This document shows positions 53,109 through 61,930 of a stretch of DNA of 64,000 nt, piece after piece. Under the pieces are notes generated by a model. It saw only the letters and a list, made by a program, of their open reading frames with translations, was not told where the DNA came from and searched no databases. The position numbers and the translations under genes are program-made. Numbering within the stretch: position 1 is the stretch's first letter; each line of letters opens with the position of its first letter. This stretch comes from Binatus sp963789715 (GTDB lineage: Bacteria > Desulfobacterota > Binatia > Binatales > Binataceae). The stretch lies in contig CAWBLQ010000003.1 of the NCBI GenBank assembly GCA_963789715.1, positions 186,001 through 250,000 on the forward strand, in the 5' to 3' direction.

Positions 53109-53157
53109 GTTTTCAAATGACTACTGACTATAAGGAAGTGAGGTCGATTCGGGCCGC

Positions 53158-53871
53158 ATGAACAACTCCGCAATTCGCAACTGGCTCGGGTTCTCGACGC
53201 TGGCGCTGATGCTGGCGGCGCTGTTCATGGTCTTCGACTACGTCCCGCCCGAAGCCGAGCAGGGAATCGCGCAGTTGATTTTTTATTTTCACGTGCCGCT
53301 TGCCTGGGTCGCGTTCGCATCGTTCGGGCTGGTCGCGATAGCGGGAATATTTTACCTGTGGCTCGGCGATCAGCTTTGGGACGACCTCGGCTATGCCGCC
53401 GCCGAGACCGGCATGGTCTTCTGCACGCTGATGATTGTCGCGGGCTCGATTTGGGCCAAGCCGATTTGGGGCACCTGGTGGACGTGGGACTCGCGGCTGA
53501 CGACGACTTTCATCCTGTGGCTGATGTACGGCGGCTGCCTTATGCTGCGCGCGAGCGCCGATGACACCCCGCAAGTGGCGCGCTTCGGCGCCGTGCTCGG
53601 ACTCGTCGCCGCGCTGGACGTGCCGATCGTGATAGCGTCAGTGCGCCTGTGGCGCACGATCCATCCCGCGGTGCTGGTTACCAGGCAGGGCGCTCATGGC
53701 CTCGAGGATCCGCGGATGGTCGCGACGCTGCTGGTGTCGCTCGCCGCGTTTACCGCGCTCTGGGCCTGGCTGCTGTGGCTCCGCTTCACGCAGTTGCGGA
53801 CGCGCAGCCGGTTGCACGCGCTGGCGGTCAGAATTGCGTTCGTCTCCGCGGCTGCGTCGGATGGCAAGTAG
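53158..53871 (+). CDS. ccmC: Heme exporter membrane protein CcmC
   Basis: 237 residues with six membrane helices. The tryptophan-rich WWD motif is KPIWGTWWTWDSRLTTTFIL (about 101-120), flanked by the heme-ligand His in LIFYFHVPLAWVAF (about 45) and a second in RTIHPAVL (about 172). It loads heme onto CcmE from the membrane and is required for the CcmE heme link. TGAGG lies upstream. ccmD follows closely. Confidence 0.95.
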   Translation: MNNSAIRNWLGFSTLALMLAALFMVFDYVPPEAEQGIAQLIFYFHVPLAWVAFASFGLVAIAGIFYLWLGDQLWDDLGYAAAETGMVFCTLMIVAGSIWAKPIWGTWWTWDSRLTTTFILWLMYGGCLMLRASADDTPQVARFGAVLGLVAALDVPIVIASVRLWRTIHPAVLVTRQGAHGLEDPRMVATLLVSLAAFTALWAWLLWLRFTQLRTRSRLHALAVRIAFVSAAASDGK

Positions 53872-53884
53872 CGGAATTGCGCCG

Positions 53885-54073
53885 ATGGAACATTTGGGAT
53901 ACCTGTTCGCCGCGTACAGCATCATCTTTGCGGTGATTTTCCTGTACGTGGTGTTCATCTGGCGCCGCCAGCTCGCGCTTGATGCGGAGCTGCGCACGCT
54001 GGAGGCGCGGATGGAGGCGCTGACCGGGGGCTCGGCGGCGGACGTTGCACCGCCGCCGCGCTCAGACGCTTGA
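53885..54073 (+). CDS. ccmD: Heme exporter small subunit CcmD
   Basis: 62 residues with one membrane helix (YLFAAYSIIFAVIFLYVVFI) then a basic WRRQLALDAELRTLEARME segment. Size, topology and the position after ccmC identify CcmD, a short poorly conserved protein that holds CcmABC and CcmE together. ATG 53885 gives the usual short N-terminus (MEHLGY); an in-frame ATG at 53861 overlapping ccmC is the alternative. The Ala/Pro tail is not needed in the family. Confidence 0.8.
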   Translation: MEHLGYLFAAYSIIFAVIFLYVVFIWRRQLALDAELRTLEARMEALTGGSAADVAPPPRSDA

Positions 54074-54097
54074 TTTGCTAATCTACTGCATACCAAA

Positions 54098-54139
54098 TGA
54101 GTATAGTAACTGAGTATATAGATTTCGCGGCCTGAGTAT
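54098..54139 (+). promoter_or_regulatory. Three direct TGAGTAT repeats before cbpA
   Basis: TGAGTAT occurs at 54098-54104, 54111-54117 and 54133-54139, inside an AT-rich stretch that also holds TATAGT and TATATA -10-like boxes. The last ends six bases before the cbpA start. TGAGT is also the half-site of the HspR operator HAIR (CTTGAGT-N7-ACTCAAG). The MerR-type gene next to cbpA could bind here. Confidence 0.45.
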
Positions 54140-54144
54140 TTGGG

Positions 54145-55266
54145 ATGGAATTTCGCGACTACTACAAAATCCTCGGCGTTGACCGCAAGGCGAGCGAGAC
54201 CGAGATCAAAAGCGCCTACCGCAAACTCGCCCGCAAATTCCATCCCGATGTCAATCCCAACAACAAGGAAGCCGAGGGAAAGTTCAAGGAGATCAATGAG
54301 GCCTACCAGGTCATCAGCGACCCCGAAAAGCGCAAGAAGTATGACGAGCTCGGTGCCGACTGGGAGCACGGGGTCTCGCAGGAAGAAATGATGCGCCGCT
54401 ACGCGCGCCAGCAATCGGCAGCCGGCGCCGGCGCGGGCGGAGGCGCAGGCGCAGACTTCGGCGGCGGCGACTTCAGCGATTTCTTCTCGCAGTTCTTCGG
54501 CGGAAGCGCGCGCCGCGCGGGCGGACGCAGCCGCGGCGGCGCCTCGCGCGGATTCTCGGGGTTCGACTTCGGCAGCGAGCCGGCGCGCGCGCCCGACCTT
54601 CGCGCCGACGTGGAAATTTCCCTGCTCGACGCGGTCAAGGGCGCCAAGCGGCGGCTCGATCTCGTCGCCGAGGACGAATGCGCGACCTGCGGCGGCAGCG
54701 GCATGATCGCGCGCGAGGAAAAGCAGGGCAAGGCGCGCGTGATTCGCTCGGCCGAGCCGTGTCCAACCTGCGGCGGCACGGGCGTCGTTAATGCGCGGCG
54801 CACGCTGGAGGTGTCAATTCCGCCGGGCGTAACCGATGGCACGCAGTTGCGCTTGAAGGGGCAGGGCGGGCGCGCCCCGCGTCCCGATCAGAACGGCGAC
54901 CTCTTCCTCACCATAAGAATCGAACCGAATCCGGTCTTCGCGCTGGCCGGCCGCGACCTCCGCGTCAACCTGCCGGTGTGGGACTACGAGGCGGCGCTCG
55001 GCGCCGAAATCACCGCGCCTACGGTTGACGGACGCGTGTCGCTCAAGATTCCGGCCGGCAGCCAGGCCGGACGCGTGATGCGTCTGCGCGGGCGCGGTCT
55101 GCCGGCCCGCGGCAAGGAGCCGGCGGGCGACCTGCTGTATGAGCTGAAGGTGCTCGCGCCGACCGACTTGAACGCCAAGGAGCGCGCGCTCATGCAGAAT
55201 CTGGCCGATAGTCTGAAGGCGCGCGGAGTCCCCGATCCGCGGGCGGAGTTGATGGCCTCGAAGTGA
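54145..55266 (+). CDS. DnaJ-family co-chaperone, CbpA-like with a single zinc finger
   Basis: 373 residues. J-domain at 1-70 with the HPD motif (ARKFHPDVNPNN) and DYYKILGVDRKASETEIKSA. A Gly/Phe/Asp region (about 95-150) follows. A short zinc segment has only two Cys repeats (CATCGGSG and CPTCGGTG, about 175-215) where DnaJ has four. The C-terminal substrate domains (VSIPPGVTDGTQLRLKGQGG, FALAGRDLRVNLPVWDYEAA) are complete. It stimulates DnaK ATPase and binds clients. dnaK is not nearby. A MerR-like gene follows by 16 bases, as with cbpA-cbpM or dnaJ-hspR pairs. Confidence 0.9.
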   Translation: MEFRDYYKILGVDRKASETEIKSAYRKLARKFHPDVNPNNKEAEGKFKEINEAYQVISDPEKRKKYDELGADWEHGVSQEEMMRRYARQQSAAGAGAGGGAGADFGGGDFSDFFSQFFGGSARRAGGRSRGGASRGFSGFDFGSEPARAPDLRADVEISLLDAVKGAKRRLDLVAEDECATCGGSGMIAREEKQGKARVIRSAEPCPTCGGTGVVNARRTLEVSIPPGVTDGTQLRLKGQGGRAPRPDQNGDLFLTIRIEPNPVFALAGRDLRVNLPVWDYEAALGAEITAPTVDGRVSLKIPAGSQAGRVMRLRGRGLPARGKEPAGDLLYELKVLAPTDLNAKERALMQNLADSLKARGVPDPRAELMASK

Positions 55267-55282
55267 CGCGGAGCTGAATGCG

Positions 55283-55573
55283 ATGGCGCGGCGTACCTCA
55301 TCCAGAAGCTCGACTCGCGGCGAAGTGATCCTGATGAGCAGGAGCGTGTTCTGCTCGATCAGCGGAATCAGCGAGCGCGAGCTGGCGTCGTGGGAGCGCG
55401 AGGATTTGATCGCGCCGGTTCGAATCGAGCGAGTGCGCGGACGGCTGGAGGCGCTCTACGATCGCGACGCCCTGCGCCGCGTGCGCGTAATTCGCACACT
55501 CGGCGAGGAACTCGAAGTGAACATCCCGGGAATCGGCGTGATTCTGCATTTGCTCGATCAGATGGGCCGGTGA
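55283..55573 (+). CDS. MerR-type regulator, HspR/CbpM-like
   Basis: 96 residues. A winged helix-turn-helix of MerR type is visible (SISGISERELASWEREDLIA, then GRLEALYDRDALRRVRVIRT), followed by a short C-terminal helix (EELEVNIPGIGVILHLLDQM) that resembles the ends of HspR and CbpM. HspR represses heat-shock genes through HAIR sites; CbpM inhibits CbpA by binding the J-domain. Which role applies is not decidable. A later ATG at 55334 would remove the polar N-terminus. The TGAGTAT repeats before cbpA are a possible operator. Confidence 0.8.
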   Translation: MARRTSSRSSTRGEVILMSRSVFCSISGISERELASWEREDLIAPVRIERVRGRLEALYDRDALRRVRVIRTLGEELEVNIPGIGVILHLLDQMGR

Positions 55574-55607
55574 TGGGGTAAGGGGAAGGGTAAATCACCT
55601 TTTGAAT

Positions 55608-55700
55608 GTGAAACCCACGGTGGGTTTCACGCTTCCTTCGGCAGGGGTGACCCCTGCACGCAGTGATAAGAGAGGATGCGGGACTTCGTCCCTGTTAGAA
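55608..55700 (-). repeat. Three-hairpin dispersed repeat, copy C
   Basis: Read on the minus strand it begins TTCTAACAGGG, has hairpin 1 GGGACGAAGTCCC, hairpin 2 GCAGGGGTCACCCCTGC (55641-55657) and hairpin 3 pairing GTGAAACCC with GGGTTTCAC (55608-55630). It lies between the MerR-type gene and tilS, both plus strand, so relative to those genes it is inverted compared with copies B and D. Confidence 0.8.
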
Positions 55701-55738
55701 TTGGGTAACGGCGAGGTGTCGGAGTAATCTCATACGAG

Positions 55739-57148
55739 ATGGTTCGCGATGTTGAAAAGAAGGTAGTCGGTGCGATCGAGGCTGCGCTCTCGCGGGCGGG
55801 GGTGCGGCGCGGCGCGTCGATCCTTGTTGGGGTTTCTGGTGGTGCAGATTCGGTTGCGCTTACATCCGTGCTGATCGCGCTTCGCGAGCGGTTGGGGTTG
55901 AGGGTCGCGGCCGCGCATTTGAACCATCGGATTCGTGGGGCCGAGTCGGATCGCGATGAAGCGTTCGTGCGCGATATGTGCGCGCGGCTCGGCGTTGAAT
56001 TGATCGTTGAACATGCAGACGGCCTTCGCGCCTCGAATTCAAGCGCTAACCTCGAGGAGCGGGCGCGTGAGGTTCGGCGCGATTTTCTTCTGCGCGCTGC
56101 GGATCGGGTCGGCGCGGATTTCGTCGCGCTGGGGCACCATCGCGACGACCAGGCTGAGACCGTGCTGATGCGTCTGATGCGCGGGGCCGGGGCGGCGGGG
56201 ATGGCGGCGATGGCTGAGCGCGGGCCCGGCAAGTTGATTCGGCCGATGCTCTCGATTTCGCGAACTGAGATTCGCGCGTTCCTCGACGCGCGCGCGATTG
56301 CGTTCGTCGAGGATTCGTCGAATTCGTCGCGCGACATTCTGCGCAACCGGATTCGCGCTGAACTGCTCCCGATGCTCGAGCGCGAGTATGCGCCGGGGCT
56401 CGGCGGGCGGCTGGTCGAACTTGCCGACGAGATGCGCTCGCTCGACCAGCTGGTCGCGGCGATTGCGGCGCGCGAACTGGATGCGATGCGGGGGCGCGGG
56501 GGCGCGCTCGACGTGACGGGATTCGCCGCGGTGAACCGAGCGGTGCAGGCCGTCGCGATTCGGCGCTATCTGTCCGAGCGGGTGGGATCGTTGCGCAAAA
56601 TTTCGCGCGCGCATGTCGAGGCAGTGCGGCAACTCGCACTGGAAGGCGGGCCGAGCGACTCGATCGATCTTCCGGGCGGGTGGCGCGCCGAGCGCGAGAA
56701 CAATTTTTTTCGATTGGTCAATGCGGGGGCTGAGCGGAACGCGCCAGGCGCGAAATTCTCAGTTGCGATTGCGGCGGACGGAATCACGACGGTCGAGGCG
56801 GCGCGGTTCAGGTTCGCGGCTTCGACGATGGCGGCGGCGCACGCGTCGATGCCGGACAGCCTGTTGGTCGCGATGTTCGACGCGGCGAAGATCGCAGACG
56901 GTGCGCTGGTCGCGCGCAACTTTATTAGGGGCGACCGGCTGCATCCGATTGGGATGCGTGGCACGCGGAAGGTGCACGACGTGTTTGTCGATCGCAAGCT
57001 GCCGCGTGCGCGCCGCGCGCGCTTTCCGGTCGTCACGATCGGCGGCACGATCGCGTGGCTGCCGGGACTGGCGCGCGCGGATTGCGCGCTGGTGAGTAAG
57101 GCCACCGAAACCGTACTGCGCGTTGAGGCGTGCGAAATCGCCGCGTAG
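55739..57148 (+). CDS. tilS: tRNA(Ile)-lysidine synthetase TilS
   Basis: 469 residues. PP-loop ATPase motif LVGVSGGADSVALTSVL at about 28-44, then HLNHRIRGAESDRDE, NLEERAREVRRDFLLRAAD and GHHRDDQAETVLMRLMRGAG, the standard TilS signatures. The C-terminal region holds the tRNA-binding domain (RGDRLHPIGMRGTRKVHDVF with the KV motif). It modifies C34 of the AUA-reading tRNA-Ile to lysidine. It lies 50 bases before ftsH, an arrangement also seen in Firmicutes and other bacteria. Repeat copy C ends 38 bases before the start. Confidence 0.94.
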   Translation: MVRDVEKKVVGAIEAALSRAGVRRGASILVGVSGGADSVALTSVLIALRERLGLRVAAAHLNHRIRGAESDRDEAFVRDMCARLGVELIVEHADGLRASNSSANLEERAREVRRDFLLRAADRVGADFVALGHHRDDQAETVLMRLMRGAGAAGMAAMAERGPGKLIRPMLSISRTEIRAFLDARAIAFVEDSSNSSRDILRNRIRAELLPMLEREYAPGLGGRLVELADEMRSLDQLVAAIAARELDAMRGRGGALDVTGFAAVNRAVQAVAIRRYLSERVGSLRKISRAHVEAVRQLALEGGPSDSIDLPGGWRAERENNFFRLVNAGAERNAPGAKFSVAIAADGITTVEAARFRFAASTMAAAHASMPDSLLVAMFDAAKIADGALVARNFIRGDRLHPIGMRGTRKVHDVFVDRKLPRARRARFPVVTIGGTIAWLPGLARADCALVSKATETVLRVEACEIAA

Positions 57149-57198
57149 CGGTTGCCACGTTGCGTGCTAATCAGCGTGCGTGATACTTTTTTAGTAGC

Positions 57199-59133
57199 AT
57201 GAACCAGTTTTCACGCAGTATTGCGCTGTGGCTAGTGCTGGGACTTATGTTCCTGCTGCTGTTCAATATCTTCAGCAGGCAGCAGCCCAAAGAACCCGAA
57301 ATAATTTTCTCCGACTTCCTTAACCAGGTCGACAAAAACCAGGTTGGGCAGGCGACGATTCAGGGCAACCTGATCAAATTCGACACGACGAGCGGCGAGC
57401 ATTTCAAGACTGTCGCGCCCGACTATCCCGACCTGGTCAAAACGCTGCGCGAAAAGGGTGTCAAGATCGCCGCTAAGCCGGCCGAGGGCGATCCGTGGTG
57501 GATGGTCGCGCTGGTGCAATGGTTCCCGGTGATCGTGCTGGCGGCGCTGTGGATTTTCTTCATGCGCCAGATGCAGATCGGCGGCGGCAAGGCGATGTCC
57601 TTCGGCAAGAGCCGCGCCAAGCTGCTGACTGAGAATACGCACAAGGTGACCTTCGCCGACGTGGCGGGAATCGACGAGGCGAAGGACGAGCTCGAAGAGA
57701 TAATTCAATTCTTGCGCGACCCCAAGCGCTTTACGCGGCTCGGCGGCCGAATCCCCAAGGGCGTGCTGCTGGTCGGGCCGCCGGGAACCGGCAAGACGCT
57801 GCTCGCGCGCGCGATCGCTGGCGAAGCCGGCGTGCCGTTCTTTTCGATTTCGGGATCGGACTTTGTCGAGATGTTCGTTGGCGTGGGCGCGTCGCGAGTG
57901 CGCGATCTGTTCGTGCAGGGCAAGAAGCACGCGCCATGTATCATCTTCATAGATGAGATCGACGCGGTCGGACGCCATCGCGGGGCCGGCCTCGGCGGCG
58001 GTCATGACGAACGCGAGCAGACGCTAAACCAGCTGCTGGTCGAGATGGACGGGTTCGAGGCCAACGAGGGCGTAATCCTGGTGGCGGCGACCAACCGTCC
58101 CGACGTGCTCGACCCGGCTCTGCTGCGGCCGGGCCGCTTCGATCGTCGCGTGGTGGTTCCGCTCCCCGACGTGAAGGGCCGCGAGGGCATCCTGAAGGTG
58201 CATACGCGCAAGGTGCCGCTATCGGACGACGTCGACGGCACCAAGCTGGCGCGCTCGACGCCGGGCTTTGCGGGCGCCGACCTGGAGAACCTTGTCAACG
58301 AGGCCGCGCTGCTGGCGGCGCGCCGCAACAAGGACAAGGTCGAGATGTCGGACTTCGAGCTGGCCAAGGACAAAGTCATGATGGGCGCGGAGCGGCGCTC
58401 GATGGTGATGTCGGGCGCGGAGCGCAAGATAATCGCCTATCACGAAGGCGGCCACGCGCTGGTCGCGGTGCTTCAGCCCGGTGCGGACCCGGTCCACAAA
58501 GTTACAATTGTCGCGCGCGGGATGGCGCTCGGCGTGACGCAGCAATTGCCGCTCGACGATCGCTACACCTACCCGCGCGACTACCTGGTGACGCGGCTGG
58601 CCGTGATGTTTGGCGGGCGCACGGCGGAAGAACTCGTGTTCGGGCAGATGACGACCGGCGCCGGCAACGATATCGAAAAGGCGACCGAGCTCGCGCGCAA
58701 GATGGTCTGCGAATGGGGCATGAGCAAGGAGCTCGGCCCGATGACCTTCGGACGCCGCGAGGAGCAGATCTTCCTCGGCCGCGACATCTCGCATCATAAG
58801 GATTACTCCGAGCAGACCGCGCTCGAGATCGATCGCGAGGTGCGCCGCATAATTGACGACTCGTATCAGAAGGCGCGGCAACTGCTGTCGGACCATCTGC
58901 CGCTGCTCCATGCGATCGCGGCGCGCCTGCTCGAGAAAGAAGTGCTCGACGGGGTCGAAGTCGAGGCGATGGTGACGGCGTTCCGCGAAGGGCGCGAGTT
59001 GCCGCCGTCGCCGGCCGCAGTGCGCAACGATCCCCCGCCGCGTCCCGGCCCGGACGCCGGCAAGGAAAAGCGCGCCGACAGCGAAACCGAAAGCGCGGTG
59101 CCCGGGCTTCCGCCGAAACCCGTGCTCGTGTAG
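57199..59133 (+). CDS. ftsH: ATP-dependent zinc metalloprotease FtsH
   Basis: 644 residues. Two N-terminal membrane helices (about 7-26 and 95-118) enclose a small periplasmic domain. The AAA module has Walker A in VGPPGTGKTLLARAIAG (about 193), the pore motif FVEMFVGVGASRVRD and the second region of homology NRPDVLDPALLRPGRFDRRV. The zinc site is HEGGH (about 415-419), with the third acidic ligand in TTGAGNDIEKATELA. It degrades membrane and regulatory proteins. The C-terminal tail (about 600-644) is Pro-rich and basic. Confidence 0.97.
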   Translation: MNQFSRSIALWLVLGLMFLLLFNIFSRQQPKEPEIIFSDFLNQVDKNQVGQATIQGNLIKFDTTSGEHFKTVAPDYPDLVKTLREKGVKIAAKPAEGDPWWMVALVQWFPVIVLAALWIFFMRQMQIGGGKAMSFGKSRAKLLTENTHKVTFADVAGIDEAKDELEEIIQFLRDPKRFTRLGGRIPKGVLLVGPPGTGKTLLARAIAGEAGVPFFSISGSDFVEMFVGVGASRVRDLFVQGKKHAPCIIFIDEIDAVGRHRGAGLGGGHDEREQTLNQLLVEMDGFEANEGVILVAATNRPDVLDPALLRPGRFDRRVVVPLPDVKGREGILKVHTRKVPLSDDVDGTKLARSTPGFAGADLENLVNEAALLAARRNKDKVEMSDFELAKDKVMMGAERRSMVMSGAERKIIAYHEGGHALVAVLQPGADPVHKVTIVARGMALGVTQQLPLDDRYTYPRDYLVTRLAVMFGGRTAEELVFGQMTTGAGNDIEKATELARKMVCEWGMSKELGPMTFGRREEQIFLGRDISHHKDYSEQTALEIDREVRRIIDDSYQKARQLLSDHLPLLHAIAARLLEKEVLDGVEVEAMVTAFREGRELPPSPAAVRNDPPPRPGPDAGKEKRADSETESAVPGLPPKPVLV

Positions 59134-59232
59134 CCGGCTCGCGCGCGCTGCCGCGACGCCCTCCGATCGGATTCGTCATCGCGATTCGATCGGCGTAGGT
59201 TTGAGGAGGAGGGGGAAGTTGGGGCCGCTGCG

Positions 59233-60162
59233 ATGCGACGCTCGCCGATTCAATCCAAATCATCGACTGATCGCGGCCGACACGAACTCACGCCGCGCCC
59301 ATCGCCCGCTAATCTCAAGCTGGCCGACGGCCGCGTAATCAGGTTCCCCGCGGTAATGGGCGTGCTCAACGTCACGCCCGACTCCTTCTCCGACGGCGGC
59401 AGATATCTCGACGCGGACCGCGCCGTCGAGCATGCGCTCGCGATGGAAGCCGCGGGCGCGGACGTGATCGACGTGGGCGGAGAATCGTCGCGCCCCGTCG
59501 GCGCAGTGGACGTTCCGCTCGAAGTCGAGCTGGCGCGGGTGACGCCGGTGCTCGCGCGCTTAGGCAAGCGGCTGCGAGTGCCAATCTCGATCGACACGCG
59601 GCGGGCGGAGGTCGCGCGCGTCGCGCTGGAGTCGGGGGCGGCGATAATCAACGACATCACCGCGCTCGAGCACGACTTCGAAATGGCGCCTCTGGCGGTG
59701 CGAAGCAGGTGCGCGGTGGTGCTGATGCATATGCGCGGCGGTCCCGCCAATCACATCGAGTTCGCGCGCTACCGCGACGTGGTGCGGGAGGTCGTCGAGT
59801 ACCTGGCCGCGCGCGCTGGGTTTGCCGCCAACGCCGGAGTGGCGCGCTCGCGAATCATCGTCGATCCGGGACTAGGATTCGCCAAGACCGCCCAGCATAA
59901 TCTGAAATTGCTGGCCGCCTTGCCCGACCTCTGTGCGCTCGGCTATCCCGTATTAGTAGGCGCGTCGCGCAAGAGCTTTGTGGCGCGGATTGACGGCGCG
60001 ACCGAGCGGGATTTGGAATTCGGCACGGCGGCTGCGAACGCGCTGGCAATTTCTGCGGGCGCGTCGATGGTCCGGGTCCATGACGCAGCCGCCGGCGTCG
60101 CGGTGGTGCGAATGGCGGCGGCGATGGCGGGACGGGACAAGCGGTTGAGGCGCAATGCATAG
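59233..60162 (+). CDS. folP: Dihydropteroate synthase
   Basis: 309 residues with about 30 extra N-terminal residues (RRSPIQSKSSTDRGRHELTP). The core starts at PAVMGVLNVTPDSFSDGGRY, then GADVIDVGGESSRPVG, SIDTRRAEVARVAL, IINDITALEHD, VLMHMRGGP, IIVDPGLGFAKT and VLVGASRKSFVA, all pterin- and pABA-site motifs. It joins pterin pyrophosphate and pABA for folate. GGAGGAGGGGGAAG lies about 15 bases before the ATG. It overlaps cdaA by eight bases. Confidence 0.96.
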   Translation: MRRSPIQSKSSTDRGRHELTPRPSPANLKLADGRVIRFPAVMGVLNVTPDSFSDGGRYLDADRAVEHALAMEAAGADVIDVGGESSRPVGAVDVPLEVELARVTPVLARLGKRLRVPISIDTRRAEVARVALESGAAIINDITALEHDFEMAPLAVRSRCAVVLMHMRGGPANHIEFARYRDVVREVVEYLAARAGFAANAGVARSRIIVDPGLGFAKTAQHNLKLLAALPDLCALGYPVLVGASRKSFVARIDGATERDLEFGTAAANALAISAGASMVRVHDAAAGVAVVRMAAAMAGRDKRLRRNA

Positions 60163-60907
60163 CTACATACCCATGATACCGCAGCCGCGATGGCAGGACG
60201 TGGTCGACGTCCTGATCGTGGCGTACGTGATCTATCGGATCGCGCTTCTCATCCGCGGCACGCGCACGATGCAGATGGTGCTGGGGATGGTTATCGTGGG
60301 CGTCGCGTTCGTGGCGTCGCAGGTGCTGGGACTGTTCACGCTCAACTGGCTCTTGAACAACTTCCTCGGATCGTTGTTCGTGATCCTGGTGGTTATCTTC
60401 CAGGCGGACATTCGGCGCGCGCTGACCCGCGTCGGCGCGCAATCCTTCCTGGGCCGCGGCGCGGCTGCCGTCACGCCTGCGGAGGAAATAGCGACTGCGG
60501 CGGCGTGGTGTTCTGCGCGTCGCGTTGGTGCCCTGATTGTCATCGAGCAGGACGATGGGCTCGGCGAGTTCGTCGAAAGCGGTCGGATCGTTGACGGCAA
60601 GGTCTCGCCGGAACTGCTCGAAACGATCTTCATGAACGGCTCTCCGCTGCATGATGGCGCCGTGATAATAAACGGCGACCGGATACTCGCGGCGGCATGC
60701 CTGTTGCCCCTGTCGCAGAACCCCAACGTCAGCCTGTCGCTCGGCACGCGTCATCGCGCGGCGATTGGGATGAGCGAGGACAGCGACGCGGTCGTGCTGG
60801 TCGTGTCGGAGGAGAGCGGGGCGATTTCTCTGGCGCGCGGCGGCGTGCTGAGCCGTGGATTGGAACCGGCCGAGGTCCTGTCCACAATAAGGAAGCTGCC
60901 GGGTTAG
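60155..60907 (+). CDS. cdaA: Membrane diadenylate cyclase CdaA
   Basis: 250 residues. Two or three N-terminal membrane helices (about 20-85) precede the DAC domain. The active-site DGA motif is in GSPLHDGAVIINGDRI (about 166) and the RHR motif in SLGTRHRAAIGMSEDSDAV (about 199). ADP/ATP-site residues around SEESGAISLARGG are present. It condenses two ATP to c-di-AMP. The start overlaps the folP stop, and the YbbR partner and glmM follow, the same order as the Firmicute cdaA-cdaR-glmM operon. Confidence 0.95.
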   Translation: MHSYIPMIPQPRWQDVVDVLIVAYVIYRIALLIRGTRTMQMVLGMVIVGVAFVASQVLGLFTLNWLLNNFLGSLFVILVVIFQADIRRALTRVGAQSFLGRGAAAVTPAEEIATAAAWCSARRVGALIVIEQDDGLGEFVESGRIVDGKVSPELLETIFMNGSPLHDGAVIINGDRILAAACLLPLSQNPNVSLSLGTRHRAAIGMSEDSDAVVLVVSEESGAISLARGGVLSRGLEPAEVLSTIRKLPG

Positions 60908-60946
60908 CGCGGGACAAAAACAAGCGGCGCGGCGAGACGACGTACG

Positions 60947-61930
60947 ATGAGGCTCGGCGATTTCAATTTTCTGTTCGCAGTCAGCGGCGCGCGTCGGCTT
61001 CGCGGCGGCGACATCGGACTGCGCGTACTCGCGGTGGTGCTCGCGATCGGACTGTGGATATTCGTCAACGCGGGCGAGCGCGGCTCGGTCGAGCCGCTCA
61101 CGGTGCCTATCAGCTATAGCTCGCTGCCGGCGGGGATGGTGATCGTGAACCATCCGCCGCCGCTGGTGAAAATCGAAGTCACGGGACCGCGCACGCTGCT
61201 GTCGCTGCTGGACCCTGAGCGGCTGACGCTCAAGATCGATCTGCGCAACGTCGCGGCGGGTCAATCCGAGTTCAAGATATATCCCTCGATGTTCAACGTG
61301 GGACGAAATACCGCCGTGACGAGCATCTCGCCGGATCAAATCTCGCTCGATATCGATCGCCTGGTCACGCGCGACGTGCCGGTCCATCTGGCGGTCCAGG
61401 GCAGGGTGGATTCGGGCTACACGATTTCATCGGTCGACATTACGCCGCCAAGCGTGACCATCGTCGGGCCGAGCCGCTACGTGGCGCCGCTTACCTCGGT
61501 CAGCACCGAACCCTTCGACCTCAGAGGGCTCACCTCGGATACCGACCGTTCGGTTAATATCGTGCCACCCGATCCATCGCTGGGATTGTCCACCGGCCAT
61601 GTCGATGCGCGGGTCAACGTTGCCGAGGCGATTGCCGACCGCGAGTTTCGCGCGGTGAACGTCGAAGTGAAGGACAGCGATTTCAAATACCGCGTCGAGC
61701 CCAGGCAGGCTACGCTTACGATTCGCGGGCCGGCGGTCAAGCTGGCGGGCCTCGCGCCGAAGGGGCTGGCTTACGTTGACGCCAAGGGCGTCGCACCCGG
61801 CTCGCACGAATTGCCGCTGCAGGTGACGCTGCCCGACGGGATGCAGTTGGTGCGCCAGTCCCCCGACAAGGTTAAACTGCGGATGTATCACGAGAAGCTG
61901 ACCACCACCGCCGATGAACACCCATCGTAA
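60947..61930 (+). CDS. YbbR-domain protein, CdaA regulator (CdaR-like)
   Basis: 327 residues. One N-terminal membrane anchor (about 24-43: DIGLRVLAVVLAIGLWIFVN) is followed by three or four YbbR repeats, each about 80 residues, with VPISYSSLPAGMVI, VPVHLAVQGRVDSGY and FRAVNVEVKDSDF. YbbR proteins bind CdaA and alter its activity in Gram-positive bacteria. Position between cdaA and glmM, with a 17-base overlap into glmM, supports the same role here. The domain would face the periplasm. Confidence 0.88.
   Translation: MRLGDFNFLFAVSGARRLRGGDIGLRVLAVVLAIGLWIFVNAGERGSVEPLTVPISYSSLPAGMVIVNHPPPLVKIEVTGPRTLLSLLDPERLTLKIDLRNVAAGQSEFKIYPSMFNVGRNTAVTSISPDQISLDIDRLVTRDVPVHLAVQGRVDSGYTISSVDITPPSVTIVGPSRYVAPLTSVSTEPFDLRGLTSDTDRSVNIVPPDPSLGLSTGHVDARVNVAEAIADREFRAVNVEVKDSDFKYRVEPRQATLTIRGPAVKLAGLAPKGLAYVDAKGVAPGSHELPLQVTLPDGMQLVRQSPDKVKLRMYHEKLTTTADEHPS

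Noticed and set aside
55415..55432. CCGGTTCGAATCGAGC, like a tRNA T-arm
   Set aside because: It lies inside the MerR-type coding sequence and no acceptor, D or anticodon arm can be formed around it.
59855..61387. Long open antisense frame of about 510 codons opposite folP, cdaA and ybbR
   Set aside because: High GC keeps shadow frames open; the product is Arg/His/Asp-rich without a fold, while the sense genes are clear.
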